DNA of 64,000 nucleotides from Peptococcaceae bacterium UBA4068. Its GTDB lineage: Bacteria > Bacillota > Dehalobacteriia > UBA4068. The notes under the pieces were generated by a model. That model saw nothing but the letters and a program-made list of their open reading frames with translations. It was not told where the DNA came from and did not search any database. Positions 46,401 to 55,741 of this stretch are shown here, one piece after another (the first letter of the stretch is position 1; each line of letters starts with the position of its first letter). Where the stretch lies: contig DFZA01000007.1 of the NCBI GenBank assembly GCA_002382665.1, forward strand, positions 88,536 through 152,535. The letters run 5' to 3'. The position numbers and the translations under genes are program-made.

Positions 46401-46427
46401 AAAGCTGTACTGCGGTACAGCTTTTTT
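46399..46427. terminator. Terminator of cbiMQO
   Basis: AAAAAGCTGTAC TGCG GTACAGCTTTTTT. A second hairpin (GGGCGTTC/GAACGCCC, 46453-46474) lies between this and the converging kimA gene. Confidence 0.88.
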
Positions 46428-46491
46428 ATATCCATTGATCGTATAATATAGGGGGCGTTCAAAAATGAACGCCCTTAATTTTAATATAAGC

Positions 46492-48357
46492 TTAATTATG
46501 ATATTCAGGTAGTTTTTCTTTTAACTGTAGCGGTATAGTTGCAATAACAATACCCTTATGCTTAAGCAGTTGCTTGCTTAAATATTTCCCAGTCTGATTA
46601 TGCAACAATCTTTGCCACCATTTTTCCACAATAAACTCCGGTAAAACCACAGTGATAATGTTTCCTTTGGTAATCCCGTATTCTTCCGACTGGATAAACT
46701 CGATTAAAGGTCCAACTATTTTTCTATAGGGAGAATATTTTACAATCAGAGGTATACCTGTATTTAACAGATCAAATCTTTCTTTTACCTTTGCACCGTG
46801 TTCCTCATCGATCGATACATTAAAGGCAATAATATTATCGGATATTGATCTTGCATATTTTAACGCCCTCAAGCTTGCGCGGTTAATGCTTTCTACAGGA
46901 ACAATAACATGATTCACATATCTGTCATTGGGAATGCGTCCTTCTTCAATAGCTTCAGCCGGTACTCTTAAGTGATTGCCGACATCTAAATAATGTTTTT
47001 TTACTTTCAACATTAAGAGAATTAATATCGGAATAACGATAATAACGATCCATGCACCGTGTCTGAACTTGGTAATTGCAATAATTACTACTACAGCTGA
47101 CGTAACCGTAGCACCAAAAGCGTTTCTTACTGCGAAGTGAAGCCAATGATCTCCACGCTCATTTAACCATTTTTTTAACATACCAAATTGCGAAAGCGTA
47201 AATGCCAGAAAAACACCAATGGCATACAACGGTATTAGTTTGGTTGTACTGCCATGAAATACGATAATCAGAATAGCAGCCATAATGGCTAAGGCAATAA
47301 TGCCGTTGGAAAAGCTCAGACGGTCTCCCCTGGCACTTAATTGTCTTGGCGCATATCCGTTTTTGGAAATTAAGGAGACAAGCATCGGAAAACCGGAAAA
47401 TGAGGTATTTGCTGCCATCGCCAGAAGAATAGCTGTAGTTGCTTGTATAAGGTAGTACATGAAATTATAGCCAAATATATGTGATGCGATCATAGATAAA
47501 ACTGTTTTATCAGCTGTTGGCGTAATCTGATAAAGTCTGGCAAGCACTGAAACACCACCGAAAATCACGCATACACAGACAGCCACAAGCACAAGTACTT
47601 TTCGTGCATTTTTAACCTGAGGAGCCTTAAAATTTGGCACGGCATTGCTGACCGCCTCTAATCCAGTAATAGCCGTACATCCGTTGGAAAATGCACTAAG
47701 AAGTAATATTAAACTTACTGACCCAAGCTGATTCGTTAAAACTTCCGTCGGTACAACAGGATGTTTAATACCAAGAAAATAATCTACAATACCTACCACA
47801 ATCATGATTAATATAGATATTATAAAAATATACGTGGGAAAGCTGAACATTCGGGATGATTCTCTAATGCCTCTTAAATTACCTATCATAATCACGATCA
47901 GTAACAATAAACAAATAGGTACATTATATGGTAATAATGAAGGCAATGCAGATGTAATTGCCGCTGCGGCTGCTGAGATACTGACAGCAACGGTTAATGT
48001 ATAGTCAATAACTAAAGCAGCGCCAGCAGTCAGCCCAGGGATAACACCAAGATTGGTGGAAGCAACAATGTATGAACCGCCGCCGTTGGGGTAGCAGCGA
48101 ATAGTCTGCATATCTAAGAGTGTTAATATAAACAGTAAGCCAATTATTAATAATGTTAATAAAGTTAACTGAGAAAATGCTAATAAACCTATTACCGGTA
48201 CCAAAACACGAAGTATTTCTTCACCAGCATAAGCAACTGATGAAATAGCATCGCTGGCCAGAATAGGAAGTCCCCACAAAACACTATATTTTTGTCCTTC
48301 TATTTCTTCACTTTCCAATGGTTTCCCAATCAGAAACCTTTTTATATTCTCGATCAT
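46492..48357 (-). CDS. kimA: KimA-type potassium importer (APC superfamily with USP-like C-terminal domain)
   Basis: A protein of 621 residues. RFLIGKPLESEE at the N-terminus, SDAISSVAYAGEEIL, YPNGGGSYIVA, GLEAVSNAVPNFKAPQVKNAR, AANTSFSGFPMLVSLISKNGYAPRQL and RGDRLSFSNGII match the Bacillus KimA/YdaO family of proton-coupled K+ importers. About 12 membrane helices are followed by a ~150-residue cytoplasmic domain of universal-stress type (HVIVPVESINRASLRALKYARSISDNIIAFNVS), where cyclic di-AMP acts in B. subtilis. No ydaO-type leader is seen in the 190 bp upstream. Monocistronic. Confidence 0.88.
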   Translation of the reverse strand: MIENIKRFLIGKPLESEEIEGQKYSVLWGLPILASDAISSVAYAGEEILRVLVPVIGLLAFSQLTLLTLLIIGLLFILTLLDMQTIRCYPNGGGSYIVASTNLGVIPGLTAGAALVIDYTLTVAVSISAAAAAITSALPSLLPYNVPICLLLLIVIMIGNLRGIRESSRMFSFPTYIFIISILIMIVVGIVDYFLGIKHPVVPTEVLTNQLGSVSLILLLSAFSNGCTAITGLEAVSNAVPNFKAPQVKNARKVLVLVAVCVCVIFGGVSVLARLYQITPTADKTVLSMIASHIFGYNFMYYLIQATTAILLAMAANTSFSGFPMLVSLISKNGYAPRQLSARGDRLSFSNGIIALAIMAAILIIVFHGSTTKLIPLYAIGVFLAFTLSQFGMLKKWLNERGDHWLHFAVRNAFGATVTSAVVVIIAITKFRHGAWIVIIVIPILILLMLKVKKHYLDVGNHLRVPAEAIEEGRIPNDRYVNHVIVPVESINRASLRALKYARSISDNIIAFNVSIDEEHGAKVKERFDLLNTGIPLIVKYSPYRKIVGPLIEFIQSEEYGITKGNIITVVLPEFIVEKWWQRLLHNQTGKYLSKQLLKHKGIVIATIPLQLKEKLPEYHN

Positions 48358-48551
48358 ACCCTCATCCCTTGATATATTATGTGATAACTTTTAGCCTATT
48401 TATATTATTCCCCAATAATTATTGAGTGAATAAAATAAATATTATCATATGATAGCACTACATATATAATTTTTCCATATATTTTTTAAAAAAAGTCGAT
48501 TATATACCGGTTTTATGCAAATATTCACAGGTATTATTTACATTATGCTTA

Positions 48552-48929
48552 CTAATCTCTAATTATCTCTTTTTGCATCTTTTTCGGTAGCTTATCAAAT
48601 ACCAATTTATATGACAAGTTGCACATGGCCTTTAAAACATCGTCTGGCACGTCGCCGTCGAGATACACCGTGTTCCAACAGCGTTTATCACTATAAAATC
48701 CAGGGACAACATCTGGGTATTGATTACGAAACAGCTCTGCTAACTGAGGATCGCACTTAAGGATGACCATAGTCCGCCCATTATGCGGTTTATACTTAGG
48801 ATCAGGAGTACAAATGGCCGCAAACATTTTGTCACGCACCAAATAGCGATCCCACTGCCACTCTGGTTTGAAATCATGATGGGCACCCGGCATATTTAGT
48901 AAAAATTCGTCAAGCCAAGCATATTTCAT
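48552..48929 (-). CDS. MmcQ/YjbR family protein
   Basis: A protein of 125 residues: MKYAWLDEFLLNMPGAHHDFKPEWQWDRY, FAAICTPD, VILKCDPQLAELFRNQYPDVVPGF and WNTVYLDGDVPDDVLKAMCNLSYKLV are the conserved YjbR blocks. The start at 48929 has GGTGG 6 nt upstream. The fold resembles a double-stranded DNA-binding domain but no role is proven. Monocistronic. Confidence 0.88.
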   Translation of the reverse strand: MKYAWLDEFLLNMPGAHHDFKPEWQWDRYLVRDKMFAAICTPDPKYKPHNGRTMVILKCDPQLAELFRNQYPDVVPGFYSDKRCWNTVYLDGDVPDDVLKAMCNLSYKLVFDKLPKKMQKEIIRD

Positions 48930-49132
48930 ACACTTCCACCCGCAATCAATTTTTATATATTTTACCATAAATATTATGACAATAAAAGATTATTATTTAT
49001 TAATGGTATACACTCTGTTATACTCCGTTTCACATAACATTCAGATATTATTCAACTAACATTCAACATCACTACAAAGGGTAAACACATGACCTGCTTA
49101 ATATTGATTCATATCTGATGGGGGAAATTAAC

Positions 49133-50878
49133 ATGAAAAAGAATCGTATTTTGATCTCTATATTATTTGTTTGTCTGTTAATACTGCTTACCAGTTGCTC
49201 GGACAATTCATCAAGCTCTACATCTTCTACGTCAGCAACCAAGACCTCGACCGATGCAATGACGGTAGATTATGACGACGATGACTATTACTTTGATTGG
49301 CAATCACAAGACTATACAACCATAAATCTGGACGATGGCTCCTCTACTATTACTAAAAGCGGCATTTATGAAATCACTGGTACTCTTGATGACGGTAGTC
49401 TGATCGTTTATGTCGATAAGTCTGCCGATGACGGCACTATTTACCTCGTTTTGAACGGCGCAAGCATTTCAAGCTCTAATAGCGCGCCCATCTATATTTA
49501 TGATGCGCAAAAGGTCGTTATCATACTTGAAAATGGTACGCAAAACACTATATATCAGGGGAGTTCCGTCAAAACCGATGATAGCGGCAACCCCAGTGCA
49601 GCTATTTTCTCTAAAGCAGATCTGACAATTACCGGCGGCGGCACATTAATGGTCACCAGCGAATTCAATGATTGTATTACCAGCAAAGACAATTTTAAGA
49701 TGACCGACGGCACGCTGAATATTAATGCTGCCGGGGACGGTATTGTTGGCAAGGATTTGCTGGCGATCAAAGATGGCAATATTACGATTACCGCTGGTAA
49801 AGACGGTATGCGTTCGACTAACGATACCGATGATAATACGGGAAATGTAGTGATTGAAGGCGGCACATTTAATATAACTGCCGATGGTGACGGCATCCAA
49901 GCTTATGATCTGCTGCAAATCGATGGCGGCACTTATAATATTACCACCGGCGGCGGTTATACAAGCAGCAATACTAACACCGGAAATTTTGGCGGCAAAC
50001 AGCAAGAAACCACAGCATCGGCAAATGACACAGTCAGCATGAAGGCGCTCAAAGGTAGTCAAAGCTTGATTATCAATGACGGTACTTTCATTATCTCCTC
50101 AGCGAATGATGCTATGCATTTCAACGGCGATATAACTATAACCGGCGGCTCTTTGACAATACAAGCTAACGATGATGCTATACATTCCGATACCGATATT
50201 AAAGTTACCGGGGGCACAATCAATATTAAAAATTGCAATGAAGGTATTGAAGCAGCAAACGTTACCGTTGACAGCGGCAGTATCGATATAACATCCAGCG
50301 ACGACGGTTTTAATATCAATGACTCGTCCGGCCTGCTGACGATTAACGACGGCGAAATCTATATCAATGCCGGCGGCGATGGTTTAGACTCAAACAACTC
50401 TGTGAAAATAACCGGCGGCACAGTTCATGTTGACGGCCCAACAGATAACGGTAACGGAGCTATCGATTATAATAGCACGTTTGAAATTACAGGCGGAACA
50501 TTAATTGCCGCCGGTAGCAGCGGCATGGCTGAAGTTGCTGAAAGCGGTAGCCAATCCTCATTACTGATGTATTTCAGCTCTGAGCAAGCTGCCGGAACAA
50601 CTATTACACTAAAGGACAATAATGGTAATGTAATCGTCACCTACACGCCAACAAAACAGTACGCATCTGTAGCTATCTCTTCGCCAAAATTAGCTGCCGG
50701 ATCAACTTACACTCTCTATACAGGCAACACAAAAGTTGTAACCTTTGAATTAACCGACAACGTTACTTACCTGAATGAGAGCGGAGTTACCACCAAACAA
50801 AGTATAGGCGGAGGAGGAAATATCAGCGGTTCCGGTGGCGGCAGTATGGGCGGTGGGCCCGGAGGCAGTGGCCGGTAA
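49133..50878 (+). CDS. Cthe_2159-like beta-helix lipoprotein (carbohydrate-binding domain family)
   Basis: A protein of 581 residues. Lipoprotein signal with lipobox LLTSC (Cys near residue 21), Ser/Thr linker, then a long right-handed beta-helix built from repeats such as DLTITGGGTLMVTSEFNDCITSKD and TLNINAAGDGIVGKDLL, with many Asp/Gly turns as in the calcium-binding polygalacturonate-binding Cthe_2159. The C-terminus is Gly/Ser-rich. GGGGG precedes the ATG by 8 nt. Families of this type bind plant or bacterial polysaccharide; the ligand here is unknown. No catalytic domain is seen. Confidence 0.85.
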   Translation: MKKNRILISILFVCLLILLTSCSDNSSSSTSSTSATKTSTDAMTVDYDDDDYYFDWQSQDYTTINLDDGSSTITKSGIYEITGTLDDGSLIVYVDKSADDGTIYLVLNGASISSSNSAPIYIYDAQKVVIILENGTQNTIYQGSSVKTDDSGNPSAAIFSKADLTITGGGTLMVTSEFNDCITSKDNFKMTDGTLNINAAGDGIVGKDLLAIKDGNITITAGKDGMRSTNDTDDNTGNVVIEGGTFNITADGDGIQAYDLLQIDGGTYNITTGGGYTSSNTNTGNFGGKQQETTASANDTVSMKALKGSQSLIINDGTFIISSANDAMHFNGDITITGGSLTIQANDDAIHSDTDIKVTGGTINIKNCNEGIEAANVTVDSGSIDITSSDDGFNINDSSGLLTINDGEIYINAGGDGLDSNNSVKITGGTVHVDGPTDNGNGAIDYNSTFEITGGTLIAAGSSGMAEVAESGSQSSLLMYFSSEQAAGTTITLKDNNGNVIVTYTPTKQYASVAISSPKLAAGSTYTLYTGNTKVVTFELTDNVTYLNESGVTTKQSIGGGGNISGSGGGSMGGGPGGSGR

Positions 50879-50940
50879 AAAGATCTGAGTCTCTCTCCCC
50901 TACTTCCAACACTAATAACTTGACATTCTTTTGTTTTGAT

Positions 50941-50971
50941 AAAAATAACCGGTCACAAGACCGGTTATTTT
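50941..50971. terminator. Bidirectional terminator
   Basis: AAAATAACCGGTC ACAA GACCGGTTATTTT, a 13-bp stem between converging genes. Confidence 0.9.
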
Positions 50972-50975
50972 CAGA

Positions 50976-52478
50976 TTATTGATCTATGGCATGGAACAAT
51001 GTCAAGCTGTCTGTCCATCGTCCTTCTTCGGTACTGCCCATGATTACACAGATGTATAAATCATTATCTATATATGCCGAAGATACCAGACAACTCCCGG
51101 CTTTTTTACTATTACCGGTTTTTAATCCCGTGGCGCACTGATAATAATATTGGCTTTCGGGATTGATCAGCTCATTAGTATTGCAATAGGTTACATGCTG
51201 CCCGCTTAGCCAGTTATCGGATATACTGTAGCTTCCGGCAATAGCACGCAGTGTTTTTGATTTTAAAAACTGCTTAGCAATGCAGGCAAGATCATGCGCT
51301 GTCGTGTACTGACCTTCCTCATCATAACCGTCTGGGTTGATAAAACTTGAATCATCTGCGCCGCAGTTAATTGCCTTATCATTCATTGCTTTAATAAAAG
51401 CAGTAAGAGCTTTATTTATTAATATATTATCATCTCCACAAATTTTTCGACCTGTATAAACAGCCAGAGCATAAGCAGCATCGTTACCGGAAGGCAATAA
51501 CAGAGCATCCAATAGTTGCCTGACCGTTAATTTATTTCCAGGGTTTAGCCATGCCCTAGATGCGCCTTCCTTAATCAATTGCACTTCCTGACCGACAATA
51601 ACGCTATTATCCTCTTCACAGTAATCCAAAACCACCAATGCCGTCAGCATTTTAGCCGTACTGGCCGGTGCTATTTGCTGATCGCTTTGTTTGTTATACA
51701 ACACAGTATTTGTACTTGTATTCCATAAATAAGCATTTAAAGCGTTGACATCGGCTGAAATCTCTTCAATTTTAGGCTCCGGTGGTTTCGTAGATATTTC
51801 AATGTCTTGGTTAGCTACCTCCGCCGCTTGCATCTGATCATTTATTTGTGTAAAACCCGTAATATAGACAGTAGCCAAAACAAATATCACCAATAGCGCG
51901 ATACCAGCCGCATCGTCAAGTTTCCTACAATATTTGCCGTCAGATTTTTTGTAAACGCCTACCTTTTTACGCAGAGACGGCAAACGATATAGAATATATT
52001 TGCCTATAATAAATCCTAAGGATGTGCCGATCGTATTCAGTATAACATCGTCGATATCAGTACTTCTTACGCCAAATAACTGCAACAGCTCGATCAGCAA
52101 TGATAATCCGGCGCCTACTAACAGTGTTACATGAAGCTTCTGACACTTATTGGATAGCAAAACCAAAAGTATACCAAAGGGCATAAACAGTATTATATTG
52201 CCAAAAAAGTTCAGTGGATTACTGAACGCTGTTGCTAGCGCCTGAAGCGGTACCAGATTAATATTACCGGTATGCGGTGCAAATGAAAAATAAGTTGGCG
52301 ATAATGTTAAATTAAAAACTACCGACAAGTACAACCCGATGATTAAAATCATCAGGCGACGAAACCAACTGTTTTTCTCGTTCCTTATCCGTAATCTAAT
52401 TGCGGATATTAACAAAAACAGTATACTTGCCGCAAGTCCCGGTAGCAAATATTCGGCAATACTTTGTATAAATGGCAT
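50976..52478 (-). CDS. VanZ-like membrane domain fused to D-Ala-D-Ala carboxypeptidase (S11)
   Basis: A protein of 500 residues. Start at 52478 fixed by GGGAGG 7 nt upstream. Residues ~1-180 are a VanZ domain with about 5 helices (NLTLSPTYFSF, NLVPLQAL, NIILFMPFGILL, LIELLQLFGVRSTDIDDVILNTIG). A further helix lies at ~195-215. Residues ~250-500 are an extracytoplasmic DD-carboxypeptidase: SxxK in ASTAKML, SxN in LLPSGNDAAY, KTG in GLKTGNSKKAG. VanZ affects teicoplanin sensitivity by an unknown route; DD-carboxypeptidase trims the peptidoglycan pentapeptide. Fusion places both on one chain. Confidence 0.92.
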   Translation of the reverse strand: MPFIQSIAEYLLPGLAASILFLLISAIRLRIRNEKNSWFRRLMILIIGLYLSVVFNLTLSPTYFSFAPHTGNINLVPLQALATAFSNPLNFFGNIILFMPFGILLVLLSNKCQKLHVTLLVGAGLSLLIELLQLFGVRSTDIDDVILNTIGTSLGFIIGKYILYRLPSLRKKVGVYKKSDGKYCRKLDDAAGIALLVIFVLATVYITGFTQINDQMQAAEVANQDIEISTKPPEPKIEEISADVNALNAYLWNTSTNTVLYNKQSDQQIAPASTAKMLTALVVLDYCEEDNSVIVGQEVQLIKEGASRAWLNPGNKLTVRQLLDALLLPSGNDAAYALAVYTGRKICGDDNILINKALTAFIKAMNDKAINCGADDSSFINPDGYDEEGQYTTAHDLACIAKQFLKSKTLRAIAGSYSISDNWLSGQHVTYCNTNELINPESQYYYQCATGLKTGNSKKAGSCLVSSAYIDNDLYICVIMGSTEEGRWTDSLTLFHAIDQ

Positions 52479-52813
52479 CAAAAAACCTCCCGATAACCAT
52501 GTCAGAAGATAGTGACATATAATAATAAAAAAGGTGATAACCGTAAACAACATAATTATGTCAATATTCAGTTGTATAATTTAATTTTAATAAATTCTGC
52601 ATCCTGTTTTATTATTTTTCTCTTATTTAAAGCTTAAGATTTTCCTAAGATGTGTATTATGATTACTCATATTCAATGATAATGCTCATTATTGCTTTGT
52701 TTCAATTATTGGTGATACAATATAATGCAATTATAGCCTCTCATATTAGTGCAGAAAATGAGAGGATGCGTATATCATTATTAGTTATACTTTGATTGAT
52801 TGGAGATGTTGGT
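52479..52813. other. Divergent intergenic region between VanZ-carboxypeptidase and AraC genes
   Basis: 335 bp, AT-rich, no gene. It contains a likely plus-strand -10 (TATAAT about 52721) and an inverted repeat CCTCTCAT (52737-52744) / ATGAGAGG (52758-52765) just after it, a possible operator or leader hairpin for the AraC gene. Confidence 0.45.
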
Positions 52814-53671
52814 ATGGAGTGGCTGGAATGCCTCAACGAAGCAGTGAATTATATTGAAGAAAATCTGGAAGACGAATTAGACCTTGACCGTATTGCACAA
52901 ATCGCCTGTTGCTCACCGTTCCACTTTCAACGGATGTTTTCCTATATTGCTGATGTTCCTCTATCGGAATATATCCGCAGAAGAAAAATGACCAAGGCAG
53001 CGCTTGATTTACAAAACAGTACCGACAGGATTATCGACATTGCACTCAAATACGGATATGAATCGCCAACTGCTTTTAACCGGGCATTTCAAAGCGTTCA
53101 CGGTATGGCACCATCTGCAGCCAGAGCCAAAGGTGTCACGCTTAAAGCATTTCCGCCCATCAGCTTCAAAATTACAATCAAAGGAGATACGGAAATGAAT
53201 TACAGGATTGAAATGAAAGAGGCTTTCAAAATTGTCGGTATTAAGAAGCATTATTCGATGAGCATAGAAGAGAGCTTCTTAAACGTACCGGTATTTTGGC
53301 AACAGACAGTGCAAAGCGGTATCATTGCCAAGCTTTGTACCCTGATGAACAAGGAACCACTTGGTATTCTCGGCGTAAGCACCTGTATGAACGGCAAAGA
53401 TTTCGACTATTACATTGCTGTGGCAAGCAACCAAGAAACACCTAAAGATATGGTAGATTATATCGTTCCCGAAAGCTTATGGGCGGTGTTTGAATGCATC
53501 GGCGCCATGCCTGTCGCCATCCAAAACCTGCAAAAACGCATTATCAGCGAGTGGCTGCCCAACTCTGGTTACGAATACGCCAATGCTCCGGATATTGAAG
53601 TGTATTTTGATGGAGACCAACAGGCAGACAATTATAAATGCGAAGTCTGGCTGCCTATAGTAAAGAAATAA
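52814..53671 (+). CDS. AraC-family regulator with C-terminal GyrI-like effector domain
   Basis: A protein of 285 residues. N-terminal AraC DNA-binding domain with two HTHs (DLDRIAQIACCSPFHFQRMFSY; RIIDIALKYGYESPTAFNRAFQ...HGMAPS). Residues ~130-285 are a GyrI/SOUL-type small-molecule binding domain (EMNYRIEMKEAFKIVGIKKHYS, YIVPESLWAVFECIGAMP, DIEVYFDGD). Start at 52814 with GGAG about 9 nt upstream. Such regulators (Rob/SoxS-like HTH with a drug-binding domain) respond to hydrophobic compounds; the target here is unknown. Confidence 0.92.
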   Translation: MEWLECLNEAVNYIEENLEDELDLDRIAQIACCSPFHFQRMFSYIADVPLSEYIRRRKMTKAALDLQNSTDRIIDIALKYGYESPTAFNRAFQSVHGMAPSAARAKGVTLKAFPPISFKITIKGDTEMNYRIEMKEAFKIVGIKKHYSMSIEESFLNVPVFWQQTVQSGIIAKLCTLMNKEPLGILGVSTCMNGKDFDYYIAVASNQETPKDMVDYIVPESLWAVFECIGAMPVAIQNLQKRIISEWLPNSGYEYANAPDIEVYFDGDQQADNYKCEVWLPIVKK

Positions 53672-53686
53672 TATAGCTTACAGCAT

Positions 53687-53719
53687 AATAGCACAGGAGT
53701 AATTCAATCCTGTGCTATT
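53687..53719. terminator. Bidirectional terminator (AGCACAGG stem)
   Basis: AATAGCACAGGA pairs with TCCTGTGCTATT, loop 9 nt, between the converging AraC and hydrolase genes. The AGCACAGG/CCTGTGCT stem recurs at 56751 and 57398. Confidence 0.88.
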
Positions 53720-53722
53720 TTA

Positions 53723-54463
53723 CTATTTAAAAAAATTAACCGCGGCGTCAACAACCTTATCCATGCCGCCGGGAATGAGAAAACGGTGATCGGCACCCGC
53801 CACCTCGGTCAGTTCTATACCAAATTGTGTAGCGAAGTGCCTGGCATTGTCAATAGGCGCGGTAATGTCTGCTGTTCCATGAATCATAGCAATCTTGGTC
53901 ATGCCAGGGTGATAGAGTTTAAATACATCGTAGTTATTTAGATCATCCAAAAACTCACGAGTGATTTTCAGGCGAACGTAGCCTTTGTCCAGCATGACAA
54001 ATCCCTGATTATTTAACAAAGCATAATGCTCAGGTGTTATGTCGCGCCTAAATATGCCCCGCATGTCCAAAGCCGCACAGCGCAAAAATGATTTTCGGCC
54101 CGCGTGTTTACATGTGGCAAGGTAGATAAGGTTTATATAAGCTCCAAAGCTGGAAGAAAAATAAGCAATTTCAACATTTGGCATAATTTTGCGAACATGT
54201 GCCTCAACGGCGGCAAGGTCACTTGTACAGTTACCTATGCGGAGCATATCTCCATCCACAGGACTATCGCCGTGGGCGGGAAAGTCATAACTAAATGTTC
54301 CTATACCGTATTTCCCCAGCGTCTTAGTTATAGTCTGGGCAGTTTGGCTCTCCTTGCTGCTACCAAAACCGTGACTTATTATTACAGCAATCTTTGTATC
54401 AGCTACCAGATTATTAATACAGGGAATATCATATCCGTTTTGCCCGGCAATTATTTCCTTCAT
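53723..54463 (-). CDS. Alpha/beta hydrolase (serine esterase/lipase-like)
   Basis: A cytoplasmic protein of 246 residues: oxyanion region ISHGFGSSKES, nucleophile Ser in AYFSSSFGAYINL (a G-to-S variant of GxSxG), Asp in MIHGTADITAPIDNARHFA and His in GADHRFLIPGG. A complete catalytic triad is therefore visible. Family members hydrolyse small esters or amides; the substrate is unknown. Monocistronic. Confidence 0.88.
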   Translation of the reverse strand: MKEIIAGQNGYDIPCINNLVADTKIAVIISHGFGSSKESQTAQTITKTLGKYGIGTFSYDFPAHGDSPVDGDMLRIGNCTSDLAAVEAHVRKIMPNVEIAYFSSSFGAYINLIYLATCKHAGRKSFLRCAALDMRGIFRRDITPEHYALLNNQGFVMLDKGYVRLKITREFLDDLNNYDVFKLYHPGMTKIAMIHGTADITAPIDNARHFATQFGIELTEVAGADHRFLIPGGMDKVVDAAVNFFK

Positions 54464-54671
54464 TATCTATCTCCATATTTAGCATTAGAATATATAGCTC
54501 AATATATAAATATTATATCCCAAATCAAATAAACTTGTACATACCGTCATTAAATTGTTAACATATCGTCATTTTTTATATGATATCCTTGCCGCCCAAA
54601 TAAAATATATATATAATTAAACTGTTATTGAATCAAAATTGTATCCTGTTAATATAACGGAGGAATGAAAT

Positions 54672-54932
54672 ATGTTTGAATCACGCTGTGGAGTATGTTG
54701 TAACAGTTGCGAGAGAAGAAACACGGTTAATTGCCAAGGCTGCCTAGCAATGGAAAAACCATTTTGGGGCGGCGAATGCAAAGTTAAGTCCTGTTGTGAA
54801 GGAAAGCAATTAAACCATTGCGGCGAATGTCCGGTATTTCCATGCGCAACGCTAAGTAGTATGGGTAAAGATTACGGATATGACTCCGCGCCATTAATTG
54901 AAACCTGTAAAAAGTGGGCGTCTAATAAGTAA
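54672..54932 (+). CDS. Small Cys-rich DUF3795 protein
   Basis: A protein of 86 residues with 12 cysteines in metal-binding-like pairs: RCGVCCNSCERR, NCQGCLAME, CKVKSCCEGKQLNHCGECPVFPC. This is the DUF3795 pattern. GGAGG lies 8 nt before the ATG. First of four same-strand genes. A second DUF3795 gene lies at 56434. Likely binds zinc or an iron-sulfur cluster; role unknown. Confidence 0.85.
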   Translation: MFESRCGVCCNSCERRNTVNCQGCLAMEKPFWGGECKVKSCCEGKQLNHCGECPVFPCATLSSMGKDYGYDSAPLIETCKKWASNK

Positions 54933-54967
54933 TGAAATGCATTTAGAATTTGCCAAGGATAATACAT

Positions 54968-55708
54968 ATGTTCAACAATTTATTTATTAATGGTATAAGC
55001 ATCCGCAGTAAAGCAGATCAAAACAGCTACGTTTTTGATCTGCCGGTAGTGCGAAATCTGATAAAAATGGAGCGTCTGGAGATAGATCATCAAGTGACTT
55101 TCTTCGTCGGTGAGAATGGCACAGGGAAATCCACTCTCTTGGAGGCAATTGCCGTCGCTTACGGATTTAACGCCGAGGGTGGTACCAGAAATTTTAATTT
55201 TTCTACCGAGCAGACACACTCCGATTTGTACAGGCACCTAATTGTCAGCAAGGGTGTCCAACGGCCTGATGACGGTTTCTTTTTGCGTGCTGAAAGTTTC
55301 TACAATCTGGCTTCGGAAATTGACAAGCTTGATCAGATCGATCCGCTTCTCAATTATTATGGAGGAAGGTCGTTACATGCGCAATCTCACGGTGAAAGCT
55401 TCCTGTCGCTGGTTTTAAACCGTTTTAGCGGTAACGGAGTATATATATTAGACGAACCGGAAGCAGCTCTCTCCCCCTCCCGACAAATGACGCTGTTGGC
55501 TGCCATTGATTCCTTGGTCAAGAATAAATCGCAGTTTCTCATCGCCACCCATTCACCGATATTAATGTCTTATCCGGGAGCTGCCATTTTAATGCTTGAG
55601 GAAGACGATATCTGCCTTACTCCTTATCAAGAAACAGAGCATTTTTTATTAACAAAACAGTTTTTGAATAATCCGCAGAAAATGCTTAAATATCTTTTAG
55701 ACGATTAG
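54968..55708 (+). CDS. AAA/ABC-type ATPase (AAA_21-like)
   Basis: A soluble protein of 246 residues: Walker A FFVGENGTGKSTLLEAIAV, a signature-like segment SHGESFLSL, Walker B GVYILDEPEAALS, and the switch ATHSPILMSYPGA. It has the compact head of SMC/RecF-like ATPases without a coiled coil or a nuclease. AAGGA lies 8 nt before the ATG at 54968. Function unknown. Its nearness to DUF3795 and PP-loop genes is the only hint. No TOPRIM or effector gene is adjacent, so defence is not supported. Confidence 0.82.
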   Translation: MFNNLFINGISIRSKADQNSYVFDLPVVRNLIKMERLEIDHQVTFFVGENGTGKSTLLEAIAVAYGFNAEGGTRNFNFSTEQTHSDLYRHLIVSKGVQRPDDGFFLRAESFYNLASEIDKLDQIDPLLNYYGGRSLHAQSHGESFLSLVLNRFSGNGVYILDEPEAALSPSRQMTLLAAIDSLVKNKSQFLIATHSPILMSYPGAAILMLEEDDICLTPYQETEHFLLTKQFLNNPQKMLKYLLDD

Positions 55709-55741
55709 CCGGAATAACAAATTGTGGGAGAAATATATATA

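Noticed and set aside
46453..46474. Second hairpin after cbiO as a kimA terminator
   Set aside because: On the minus strand the stem is followed by CCTATATT rather than a U run; it may only back up the cbiO terminator.
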